From positions 294,645 through 358,644 of the forward strand of contig NZ_QNRE01000005.1 of assembly GCF_003315035.1 (NCBI RefSeq): a DNA stretch of 64,000 bases. The letters are read 5' to 3'. The stretch's first letter is position 1; each line of letters starts with the position of its first letter. The notes below the pieces were generated by a model. The model did not search any database, was not told the DNA's origin, and saw only the letters and a program-made list of their open reading frames with translations. This stretch comes from Nocardia puris. Lineage in GTDB: Bacteria; Actinomycetota; Actinomycetes; Mycobacteriales; Mycobacteriaceae. This document shows positions 18,616-26,567 of this stretch, piece after piece. The translations under genes were made by a program, and so were the position numbers.

Positions 18616-19625
18616 GGCGGCGAATTCCCCTCCCGCGCTACGCCGACAACCGGTTCCTGTGGCTGGGCCTGCTCGCGGGCGCGGCCGTGGCGCTGCTGGT
18701 GGTCGGGTCCAGCGCGCTGTCCGAAGCGCGCTTGGCGGACAAGACGATTCACGCCGAGTTCGCGCAGGCCGCCGGGCTGCGCGCGGGCGCGACCGTCGAT
18801 GTGTCCGGTATCGAGGTGGGCGCCGTGCGGGCCGTGCGGCTGGTGGGCGACAAGGTGGTCGCCGATCTGCGGGTCCGCCGCGACCTGCGGCTGGGCCCCG
18901 ACGCCCGCGCCGCGATCAAGATGTCCACCATCCTCGGCAGGCTGCACGTCGAACTCGTGCCTGGCAACGGAAAAGGCTTGCCGGACGACACGATTCGCCT
19001 GGCGAACACCGCCGTGCCGTACAACCTCGCCAAGGTCATCCAGGACCCGGTGTACACCTCCTCCTTCGAGCGCATCGAGCGCATCGACCCGGAGAAGCTG
19101 CGCCAGGCCCTGGACACCCTGGAGCGGCAGATGGGCGATTCCCCGCAGCTCACCATCGCCGCGCTGGACAGCATCGGCGCGCTGGCCAAGGTCATCAACG
19201 AGCGCCGCGACGAGGTGGATTCGCTGCTGAAGGGCCTCGACCAGGTCTCGCAGCTGGTGGCCGACAACCAGAACAGCGTGCTGTTGCTGCTCACCCGGGG
19301 TGAGGCCATCGGCGAGGCGGTCGCGCTGCGCCAGGACCTGCTGCGGCAGTTGCTCGACAACGTCGCGGCCCTGTCGGGGCTGCTGCAAGAGATGGGCCTC
19401 GAGAACGAGGGCCAATTGGGCCCGCTCATCCAGAACCTCAACACCATGACCGAAGGGCTGGAGAAGAACCGGGAGAACCTGGACCGCCTGTACGAGATCA
19501 TGCCGGTGACCATCCGGCAGTTCAATAACGCGCTCGGCAACGGTCCCTACGGCGAGGTGTGGGCGCCGTGGGTCTTCCCGGACAACTGGCTCTGCTTCGC
19601 ACAGGCGGTACCCGGATGCAACTGA
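18612..19625 (+). CDS. mceC: Mce family protein MceC
   Basis: The 337-aa product has an anchor helix at about 15-36 (FLWLGLLAGAAVALLVVGSS), an MCE domain at about 45-125 (GLRAGATVDVSGIEVGAVR) and a long amphipathic helical region (about 150-310). It ends with a conserved WVFPDNWLCFAQAVPGC segment. The ATG at 18612 overlaps the mceB stop (ATGA), which fixes the start. The gene overlaps mceD by 10 bp. Its role is a structural subunit of the lipid-transport tunnel. Confidence 0.94.
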   Translation: MRRRIPLPRYADNRFLWLGLLAGAAVALLVVGSSALSEARLADKTIHAEFAQAAGLRAGATVDVSGIEVGAVRAVRLVGDKVVADLRVRRDLRLGPDARAAIKMSTILGRLHVELVPGNGKGLPDDTIRLANTAVPYNLAKVIQDPVYTSSFERIERIDPEKLRQALDTLERQMGDSPQLTIAALDSIGALAKVINERRDEVDSLLKGLDQVSQLVADNQNSVLLLLTRGEAIGEAVALRQDLLRQLLDNVAALSGLLQEMGLENEGQLGPLIQNLNTMTEGLEKNRENLDRLYEIMPVTIRQFNNALGNGPYGEVWAPWVFPDNWLCFAQAVPGCN

Positions 19626-20722
19626 GAAGGTTTCGTGGCTCGCTGAAACTGGCGGCCCTCTGTGTGGCGGCCGCCGTGACCTCGGCGTGTTCGCTGCTGC
19701 CCGAGAGCGTGTCGTCGCTGCCTGGCGAGTACCTCGGCGAAAGACTGCGCATCAGCGCGGATTTCGAGAACGTGGCGGGGCTGTATGCGGGCAACGAGGT
19801 GGCGGTGCTCGGCGTGCCCGTGGGACGGGTCGAAACCGTCACGCCCAAGGGCGGTTTCGTGCAGGTCACCATGGCGATCGACAAGAGCGTGCGGATCCCC
19901 GCCGACGCGGTGGCCGCGCTGATCTCCCCGCAGCTGATCACCAACCGGCACGTCGAACTCGCGCCCGCCTACACCGAAGGTCCCGCGCTCGAAGACGGCG
20001 GGCACATTCCGCTGGAGCGCACCAGGACTCCGGTCGAACTCGACCGCATCCTGGACAATTTCGACCAGCTCGGCGCGGCGCTCAAAGGCGACAACACCGA
20101 GGGCCCGATGGCGAGCCGGGTGCTGTTCCCGCTGCTCGACGGCAACGGGGACCGGTTGCGCGAGACGCTCGACGCGCTCTCCTCGGCATTCCAGGTCACC
20201 TTCGCCAACGGCGACCAGATCGCCAACACCATCGTGAAACTCAACGAGATCACCCAGATCATCGCCGCCAACGACCAGACCGTGCGCGACTTCAGCGGCA
20301 GGCTCACCGAATTGGTGCGTCTGATGGGCGAGCAGTCACCCGGCCTGCACGCGGTGATCGCGCAACTCAACGAGTTCGTCGCCAACACCTCCACGGTGGT
20401 CGGCGAGAACCGGGATCAGCTGGCGGGCGCGCTGACCCGCTTCGTCACCATCACCGAGCAGATGCGCGCCAACGCGCGCAACCTCACCGAGATCGTGGAC
20501 GTGACACCGCTGATGTTCGAGAACATCGACAATGCCGTCAGCCGCGAGCACCGCGCGATCCGCCTGCACGGCCTGCTGGACAAGGCGGTCCTCGACGGCG
20601 AGGCGCTGTCGCTGTTCTGCGAGCGCGTGCAGATGCGCCTCGACGGCTGCCGCACCGGCAAGATCCAGGACATGGGACCCGATTTCGGGCTCACCGCCGC
20701 GCTGCTGGGAATCGCGAAGTGA
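19616..20722 (+). CDS. mceD: Mce family lipoprotein in the MceD position
   Basis: The 368-aa product has a lipoprotein signal: basic N-terminus, hydrophobic stretch LKLAALCVAAA and lipobox VTSAC with Cys25. An MCE domain follows at about 45-125 (AGNEVAVLGVPVGRVETV), then a helical region. In the classical mycobacterial order the lipoprotein is MceE, so a lipobox in the fourth Mce gene is notable, because the fifth gene has one too. The ATG at 19616 overlaps the mceC stop by 10 bp. The protein would be lipid-anchored on the outside of the membrane within the Mce hexamer. Confidence 0.9.
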   Translation: MQLRRFRGSLKLAALCVAAAVTSACSLLPESVSSLPGEYLGERLRISADFENVAGLYAGNEVAVLGVPVGRVETVTPKGGFVQVTMAIDKSVRIPADAVAALISPQLITNRHVELAPAYTEGPALEDGGHIPLERTRTPVELDRILDNFDQLGAALKGDNTEGPMASRVLFPLLDGNGDRLRETLDALSSAFQVTFANGDQIANTIVKLNEITQIIAANDQTVRDFSGRLTELVRLMGEQSPGLHAVIAQLNEFVANTSTVVGENRDQLAGALTRFVTITEQMRANARNLTEIVDVTPLMFENIDNAVSREHRAIRLHGLLDKAVLDGEALSLFCERVQMRLDGCRTGKIQDMGPDFGLTAALLGIAK

Positions 20723-21828
20723 GCGGGCGGAGCGTGCGCAGGGGCGTGGTCGCGCTGGTCGCGGCGCTCGGTGTGGGCGCGGCGAGCGGGTGCGCGGTCA
20801 CCGTCGACAACGTGCCGCTGCCGAAGCCGGGCCTCGACGCCCCCGGCTACACCCTGCACGCGACCTTCCGCGACGCCCTCAATCTGCCCGACCGCGCGCA
20901 CGTGCGGATCGGCGGCACCGATATCGGGGTGGTGACCGGCATCAGCACCACCAACTTCATCGCCGACGTGGAAATGGAGATCCGCCACGACATCCGGTTG
21001 CCGCGCGGCACCACGGCCGAACTGCGCCAAGCCACCCCGCTCGGAGACATCTTCGTGGCCATGACCCTGCCGCCGCAGGACCCGGGGGCGCCTTTGCTCG
21101 GTCCGGGCGACACCATCGGCGTCGAGAACACCTCGGCGGGCGCGTCGGTCGAACAGCTCATGGTGTCGATCTCCATGCTGCTCAACGGCGGCGGGCTCAA
21201 TCAGGCCGCCGAGATCACCGCCGAGATGAACTCCATGTTCGGCGGGCGCGCCCCGCAGCTGGCCCACCTGCTCTCCGAAATGACCGCGGCGATCACGGCT
21301 TTGAACGAGCGCACCGCCGACATCGACGCGGTGCTGGCCGGCGTCAACGTGCTCACCGGCGAATTGGCCGCGCGCAAAGCGGAATTGGGGCAGGCGGCCG
21401 ACACGTTCCCGGATCTGCTCGGGTTGCTGGCCGAGAACAATCAGGACATCTCCGCGCTCATCGCCAAGGTGGCGGTCACCATGGCCGCGCTGGGCGATTT
21501 CACCGAGACCAGCGGCGGCGAGTTCGTGAGCCTGTTCGACTCCGTCGGCCGGCTGATGTCGGGGTTCACCCAGATGGGCGACGACCTGCGGCTCACGCTG
21601 GAGCGGCTGGACCAGCTGTACCCGTCCATCATGGCCTCGTTCGAGGGACCGAATCTCTCGGTGGCGGCCACGGTGTCGTACCTGAGCATCGGCGCGCTCA
21701 CCGATCCCACCGGCAGCCGCGCACCCGAGCTCAACGACGTGCCGCTGTTCATCGGCAGCCTGGCCCAGGTGATCGAGAAGGTCATCGGCAGGCTCACCAG
21801 CCCGCCGCGGCAGGAGGGCGGACGATGA
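20719..21828 (+). CDS. mceE: Mce family lipoprotein MceE
   Basis: The 369-aa product has a clear lipobox, AASGC, with Cys25 after a hydrophobic core (VVALVAALGVGAA). The MCE domain is at about 45-120 (ARVRIGG-type core: AHVRIGGTDIGVVTGI), followed by long helices. This is the usual lipoprotein slot (LprK-like) of mce operons. The GTG at 20719 overlaps the mceD stop (GTGA), fixing the start; the long open frame upstream in the same register is antiparallel-free but overlaps mceD and is not used. It overlaps mceF by ATGA. Confidence 0.93.
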   Translation: MSGRSVRRGVVALVAALGVGAASGCAVTVDNVPLPKPGLDAPGYTLHATFRDALNLPDRAHVRIGGTDIGVVTGISTTNFIADVEMEIRHDIRLPRGTTAELRQATPLGDIFVAMTLPPQDPGAPLLGPGDTIGVENTSAGASVEQLMVSISMLLNGGGLNQAAEITAEMNSMFGGRAPQLAHLLSEMTAAITALNERTADIDAVLAGVNVLTGELAARKAELGQAADTFPDLLGLLAENNQDISALIAKVAVTMAALGDFTETSGGEFVSLFDSVGRLMSGFTQMGDDLRLTLERLDQLYPSIMASFEGPNLSVAATVSYLSIGALTDPTGSRAPELNDVPLFIGSLAQVIEKVIGRLTSPPRQEGGR

Positions 21829-23003
21829 ACATCCCGCTCTGGAACTATGTGGTGCGGCACCGGATCGCGGTGGCGAATATCGGATTGGTGCTGGTGCTGC
21901 TGGCCGGCTCGGCCTACCTCGCCGGTGCGGTGCTGCGGTTCGATCCGCTGGCCCGGACGTACTCGGTGACGGTGGAATTGGAGACCTCCGGCGGCCTCAT
22001 GCTCAACAGCGACGTGAACTATCGCGGCACCCGGGTAGGCCGGGTGAGCGAGGTGCGGGTGTCGGGGACCGGCATCGCCGCGGTCGCCGAAATCGACTCC
22101 GCGGTAAGGATTCCGGTCGGCGGCACGGTGGCGGTGGGCAGACTCTCCGCCGCCGGCGAGCAGTACCTGGACTTCCGGCCCGACTCCGACAGCGGGCCAT
22201 ACCTGGCCGACGGCGCGGTGGTCGAGCGGGCGCGCACGGCCGCCCCGGCCACCATGCAGTCGGTGCTCACCAACGTGAGCGGACTGATCGGCGGCATGAA
22301 CCCGGAGCGGTTGAGCGTCATCGTGGACGAACTCGACCGCGCGCTGGCCGGTGGCCCGGATCGGTTGCGCGACATGATCTCCGGGATCAGTCGCGCCATG
22401 GCGGGTCTGTCGGATCTGCTGCCGCAGACCCGGCAGCTCATCGAGAATCTGCGGGTCATCTCGTCCACCACGTCGCTGGCGCAACCGGATCTGACCACGC
22501 TCACCACCGGGGCGGGCGCGCTGTTCGAGCAGCTGACCGCCGCCGATCAGGAGGTGCGCCGGTTCCTGGACCTCGCGCCCGGCCAACTGGCCACGCTCGG
22601 CGGGTTCGTCGCCGAGACCGAGGACCCGGTCACCAACCTGGTCACGAACTTCGTGGCGATCACCAAGTCGGCGAAGCTGCGCCAGCCCGCCATCGCGGCG
22701 CTGTTCCCCGCGCTGCGGTCGGGCTCGGAGGCGCTGGGCATCCCAGCGCACGATGGCGCCTTCCACACCCTCGTCGACCCGTGGCCGCGCCCGAGCTGCG
22801 ACTACGCCACCATTCCCATCGTGCCGACGCTGGCCACCGCCGACACCCGGGTGCGGCTCTACAACTACTGCGTCACTGACAATCCCGCGCTCCAGGTGCG
22901 CGGCTCGGCGAACGCGCCACGGCCCGACGTCCCCGACAACGGCTCCGGCCCGCCGCCCGGCGTCACCGGCGACGAACTGTCCCAACCCGCGCCCGGCCGG
23001 TGA
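21825..23003 (+). CDS. mceF: Mce family protein MceF
   Basis: The 392-aa product has an N-terminal membrane helix (about 14-36, IAVANIGLVLVLLAGSAYLAG), an MCE domain at about 45-120 (LNSDVNYRGTRVGRVSEV), a helical region and a Pro/Gly-rich tail. A pair of cysteines near the C-terminal end (RPSCDYATI, YNYCVTD) is typical of MceF. The ATG at 21825 overlaps the stop of mceE. It completes the six-Mce set, so the importer looks intact, with permeases and all six tunnel subunits in the standard order. Confidence 0.94.
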   Translation: MNIPLWNYVVRHRIAVANIGLVLVLLAGSAYLAGAVLRFDPLARTYSVTVELETSGGLMLNSDVNYRGTRVGRVSEVRVSGTGIAAVAEIDSAVRIPVGGTVAVGRLSAAGEQYLDFRPDSDSGPYLADGAVVERARTAAPATMQSVLTNVSGLIGGMNPERLSVIVDELDRALAGGPDRLRDMISGISRAMAGLSDLLPQTRQLIENLRVISSTTSLAQPDLTTLTTGAGALFEQLTAADQEVRRFLDLAPGQLATLGGFVAETEDPVTNLVTNFVAITKSAKLRQPAIAALFPALRSGSEALGIPAHDGAFHTLVDPWPRPSCDYATIPIVPTLATADTRVRLYNYCVTDNPALQVRGSANAPRPDVPDNGSGPPPGVTGDELSQPAPGR

Positions 23004-23030
23004 GCCGTGGCGAGCAAGGAAGGAAAAGGC

Positions 23031-23849
23031 ATGAGCGACAAGGATGTCGAGGGAGAAGCAGCGGCCGCGCCGGAGGTTGCTACCGAGAGCGCTGTCGGCG
23101 CAGGGAAAGACGGCGCCGACGATGCGCACGGAGCGAAAGGCGCTGACGCTGTGGAGGATGCGGCAAGTGCCGAGGGTGCGGGCGCTTCCCCGGAACAGTC
23201 TGCGGGCGAGGGGAAATCGAGACCAGTCGCCTCGGCGGCGGTCCCTGTCAGTGAGTCGGGCGGCGCCGATGACGGCGGTGCAGAGGCGCGGAAGGATGCC
23301 AAGGCCGAAACCGGCCCGGCCCTCCGGTCCCGGATCGCACTCGGCGGCAAGGGGATTCACCTCCTGCGCGCCGCCGTCGCGCTGATCGTGGTGGCCTCGG
23401 TGGCCTCGACCTTCTACTTCTTCATCCAGAACCGCGAGAACCGCGCCCTCCTCGATGCCCACGAGGAGGCGGCCGCGGCCGCGTGCCGATACGCGCCGGT
23501 GCTCGCCAACTACGACGCCAAGAACCTCGATCCCTACTTCGCTGCGGTGCTCGACGGCGCGACCGGCGACTGGAAGACGCAGTTCGACGACACCAGCAAG
23601 GAACTGCGCGAGGTGCTCACGCAGGGTGAGGTGGTGTCGAAGGTCGAGGACGTGCAGTGTGCCGTCAAGACCGGCGACGAGACCTCCGCCGAGGCGATCG
23701 TGGTGATCGGGCAGACCATCACCAGCCTGGGCACGCAGGGCCAGCCAGCTCCCGGCCAGCTCTCGATGGTCATGCGCATGGAGAAGGTGGACGGAACCTG
23801 GCTGGTGAACAACGTGAATTCCCCACTGGCGCAAGGGCCGCAGCAGTAG
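23031..23849 (+). CDS. Mce-associated membrane protein (Mas)
   Basis: The 272-aa product has a low-complexity Ala/Glu/Gly/Asp-rich cytoplasmic N-terminus of about 95 residues, a transmembrane helix at about 111-132 (LLRAAVALIVVASVASTFYFF) and a compact C-terminal domain. The C-terminal domain has the Mas pattern (ACRYAPVLANYDAKNLDPYF ... GTWLVNNVNSPLA) and an NTF2/SnoaL-like length. Mas proteins lie at the 3' end of mce operons and are thought to stabilise the transporter. I chose ATG 23031 for the purine-rich AGGAAGGAAAAGG directly upstream; a GTG at 23007 is the alternative. Only one Mas gene is present here. It is convergent with the first tandem TetR gene. Confidence 0.9.
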   Translation: MSDKDVEGEAAAAPEVATESAVGAGKDGADDAHGAKGADAVEDAASAEGAGASPEQSAGEGKSRPVASAAVPVSESGGADDGGAEARKDAKAETGPALRSRIALGGKGIHLLRAAVALIVVASVASTFYFFIQNRENRALLDAHEEAAAAACRYAPVLANYDAKNLDPYFAAVLDGATGDWKTQFDDTSKELREVLTQGEVVSKVEDVQCAVKTGDETSAEAIVVIGQTITSLGTQGQPAPGQLSMVMRMEKVDGTWLVNNVNSPLAQGPQQ

Positions 23850-23857
23850 CACCGGCG

Positions 23858-25093
23858 TCAGCCGCAGCCGGACAGGATGACCCGCATGAGGTGCGCGACC
23901 CGGTCGCGGCCGCAGATCGGGTTGTCCGGGCCGAGCCACTGGGCGAGGTCCACCACCAGTGCCAACGCGGCGTGCACCAGCACCCGCGCCTCGGCGGGTG
24001 AGAGTTCGGGGCGCGCGCCCGCGGCGAGCTTGGCCCACTCTTCCACGTTGAGCCGCTGGATATTGCGCAGCACCGTGCGATCCTCGGCGGGCACGTTGCC
24101 GATCTCGGCGTAGTAGACGAACGTGAGTTCCCGCTCCGCGAACGACCCGGCCACGTACAGGTCGATCAGCGTGGACAGTGCCTGTTCCGGCCCGTCGGCG
24201 GCCGCGATGGTCGGGCCGATGACGGCCGAGACCCGGTCGGCCGCCCGGCGGAACGCGGCGGCCAGGATATCGCCTTTACCCCGGTAGTACCGGTACACCG
24301 CCGAAGACGCGGGCAGCCCGGCGGCGGTCGCGATATCCTCCACGCTGACGTTCGGATAACCCCGCTCGTGGAACAGCGCGATCGCGCGCTCCAGCAGCAG
24401 TTCGTGCTTGAACGCCCGCGGAATCTCCTCGGCGCGAACGACTTCCGTCTCGCCGGTCAGTGGCGGCAGTTCGCTCCCGGCCACCGCCCGCACCGCCGCG
24501 TGCAACAGCGCGGTGAGCGCCCGCACCGGGATCGAGACGTGGTGGTCGGAGATGCTGCCCGTCACGCTGAGCAGCGCGGCGGCCAGTACGGTGCGCTCCG
24601 CGCCGCCGAGGCCCGGCCGGGTCGCCACCAGCAGCCCGCCCAGCACGCCGTGGATCCGCACCAGCTGATCCACCAGGATCTGCCGGTCCTCGGGCTCCAG
24701 ATACCGGCTCTGCCAGCGCAGCATCGCGGCGCCGCTGCGGTTGGCGATCGACTCGCGCACCATCGTGTCGAGCACGTGCGCCAGGCGCCGCTCGGCGGGT
24801 GCGTCCGTGAGCGCGGCGGGCACCAGCACCATCTGCTCGGCGAGGGCGCTCAGGCGCAGCGCCTCCTCCCGGAACAGCGCGTACTTGCTGGGGTAGTGGC
24901 GGTAGAGGGCGGTCGAGCTGATGTCGAGGCGCGAGGCGATCTCCTCCATGCTCACGCCGTGGTAGCCGAGCGCGCCGAACGCCTCCACCGACACCGCCGC
25001 GATCTGGGCCCGCCGGTCGCGCGGCCGCCGCCGGACCGGGCGCGCCGCGCCGTCCGCTGCGGTGCGCGAGGTGCGGCGATTCTGCGCGTCCAT
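23858..25093 (-). CDS. Tandem TetR regulator, Mce3R-like (first copy)
   Basis: The 411-aa product contains two complete TetR DNA-binding domains in one chain: HTH 1 at about 24-70 (GVSMEEIASRLDISSTALYR) and HTH 2 at about 230-275 (NVSVEDIATAAGLPASSAVY), each followed by a helical ligand domain. This fused layout and length match Mce3R, the repressor of a mycobacterial mce operon. It is placed right after the mce operon, convergent with it. ATG 25093 is preferred; a TTG 18 bp upstream is possible. Its upstream region carries a GGCGTAAC inverted repeat (25176-25218), a candidate auto-operator. Confidence 0.92.
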   Translation of the reverse strand: MDAQNRRTSRTAADGAARPVRRRPRDRRAQIAAVSVEAFGALGYHGVSMEEIASRLDISSTALYRHYPSKYALFREEALRLSALAEQMVLVPAALTDAPAERRLAHVLDTMVRESIANRSGAAMLRWQSRYLEPEDRQILVDQLVRIHGVLGGLLVATRPGLGGAERTVLAAALLSVTGSISDHHVSIPVRALTALLHAAVRAVAGSELPPLTGETEVVRAEEIPRAFKHELLLERAIALFHERGYPNVSVEDIATAAGLPASSAVYRYYRGKGDILAAAFRRAADRVSAVIGPTIAAADGPEQALSTLIDLYVAGSFAERELTFVYYAEIGNVPAEDRTVLRNIQRLNVEEWAKLAAGARPELSPAEARVLVHAALALVVDLAQWLGPDNPICGRDRVAHLMRVILSGCG

Positions 25094-25175
25094 GCGGCGA
25101 TGGTAGCCCAACCGGACGCTCGGTCGAGTGCCCTTTCCGGCTCCGAGACAGAACTGAACAATAGATCACAAGTGT

Positions 25176-25218
25176 GGCGTAACAGTGCTGTTCACCGCGA
25201 CGATTGCATCGTTACGCC
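25176..25218. promoter_or_regulatory. Candidate operator of the tandem TetR regulators
   Basis: GGCGTAAC (25176-25183) and its inverse GTTACGCC (25211-25218) are separated by 27 bp. Nested between them are AACAG-TG-CTGTT (25181-25192) and ACGAT-TGC-ATCGT (25200-25212), both perfect palindromes. A further GTAACA lies at 25229-25234. The cluster lies in the 144 bp between the two tandem TetR genes, upstream of the first. The layered symmetry suits a protein with two TetR domains; binding is not shown. Confidence 0.5.
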
Positions 25219-25237
25219 CGAGAATGCTCAGTAACAT

Positions 25238-26494
25238 TCACGCGGCGTCGGCGCGTCCGAAGAGCACCGTCTGCATGAGCGCGCGCACCCGCTCCTGGGA
25301 CGCGATCGGCTCGCTGCCGAACGACCGCCCGAGATCGACCACCAACGCGAAGGCGGCGTGCACGAGGAAGCGGGCCTCGGCGGGGGGGAGCTCGGGCCGC
25401 ACCTCGCGCAGCAGTTTCGCCCACTCCTCGACGCTGAGGCGCTGGATATTGCGCAGCACCGTGCGCTCCTCGGCGGGCACGTGCCCGAACTCGGTGTAGT
25501 AGACGAAAGTCAGGGCGCGTTCGGCGAACGAGCCCGCCACGTAATGCTCGATCAGCGTGGTCAGCGCGTCCTTCGGGGAATCCGCCGCGGCCACGGCGGG
25601 ACCGATCGCGGCCGACACGCGGTCGGCGGCACGGCGGAACGCGGCGGCGAGAATATCGCTCTTGCCCCGGTAGAAGCGGTAGACCGCCGACGCGGCGGAA
25701 AGCCCTGCGGCGGAGGCGATCTCCTCCACGCTCACATTCGGGTAGCCGCGATCGTGGAACAGCTCCACGGCCTTGTGTAGCAGCAGTTCGTGTTTGAACG
25801 AGTCCGGGATCTCCGGCGCCGCCGCCCGCTCGGCGGTGGCCCCGGCCGGCGGCAAGTCGGCGCGGGCGATCGACCAGCAGGCCGATTCCAGCAGGCGCGC
25901 AAGGGGTTTCACGGGCAGCGAGGCGTGGTGGTCGGCGATGCTGGTGATGGCGCTGAGCAGGGCGGCGCGCAGCACGCGCACGTCGTCGTCGGCGAGGCCG
26001 GGGCGCAGCGCGCGCAGTTCATCGCCGAGCGCGGCCAGCACGGTGGACTGCTGCTCGGCCAGCACCGCCCGGTCCTCGGGCTCGAGGTAGCGGACCTCCC
26101 AGCGCACCAGGGTGACGCTGGGCCGGTTCTCGATGGTCGCGGCGATCAGGGCGCCCAGCACGCGGCCGAGCCGTTGCGCCGGATCGTCGCCCGGGGCCGC
26201 CTCGGGTAGCCGCACCGAGTCGGTCATCGCGCGGCCGACGCGCAGCAGTTCCTCGCGGAACAGGGCGTATTTGCTCGGGTAGTGCCGGTACAGGGCGGCC
26301 GAGCTGATGCCGAGCCCGGAGGCGATGTCCTCCATGCTCACGCCGTGGTAGCCGAGCGCGCCGAACGCGGCGGCCGACGCCGCGGCGATCTGGGCCCGGC
26401 GATTCTTCGGCCTGCGCTTGATCTCCCGGGGTGCCTCCTCGCCGCTGACTGCCTTTCGCGCCGTACGGCGATTGTCGACACTCATGCCCGCCAT
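25238..26494 (-). CDS. Tandem TetR regulator, Mce3R-like (second copy)
   Basis: The 418-aa paralogue of the preceding protein has the same two-HTH layout: HTH 1 at about 45-85 (GVSMEDIASGLGISSAALYR) and HTH 2 at about 235-280 (NVSVEEIASAAGLSAASAVY). Long stretches are shared almost word for word with the first copy, for example ALYRHYPSKYALFREE, KHELLLHKAVELFH and FAERALTFVYY, so the pair looks like a tandem gene duplication. Ligand-domain segments diverge more, suggesting a different inducer. ATG 26494 is used; ATG 26485 is equally possible. Both regulators read in the same direction, 144 bp apart. Confidence 0.92.
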   Translation of the reverse strand: MAGMSVDNRRTARKAVSGEEAPREIKRRPKNRRAQIAAASAAAFGALGYHGVSMEDIASGLGISSAALYRHYPSKYALFREELLRVGRAMTDSVRLPEAAPGDDPAQRLGRVLGALIAATIENRPSVTLVRWEVRYLEPEDRAVLAEQQSTVLAALGDELRALRPGLADDDVRVLRAALLSAITSIADHHASLPVKPLARLLESACWSIARADLPPAGATAERAAAPEIPDSFKHELLLHKAVELFHDRGYPNVSVEEIASAAGLSAASAVYRFYRGKSDILAAAFRRAADRVSAAIGPAVAAADSPKDALTTLIEHYVAGSFAERALTFVYYTEFGHVPAEERTVLRNIQRLSVEEWAKLLREVRPELPPAEARFLVHAAFALVVDLGRSFGSEPIASQERVRALMQTVLFGRADAA

Positions 26495-26567
26495 GGTAAC
26501 GACCGGGACCGCCGGGTGATTTGCCCAGGTCACCGGAGGCGGATGGGGCCGTGCGACGCGACCGCGC

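Noticed and set aside
15134..24038. Long minus-strand frames across the mce operon
   Set aside because: They are antisense to nine well-formed, overlapping mce genes and show no known motif.
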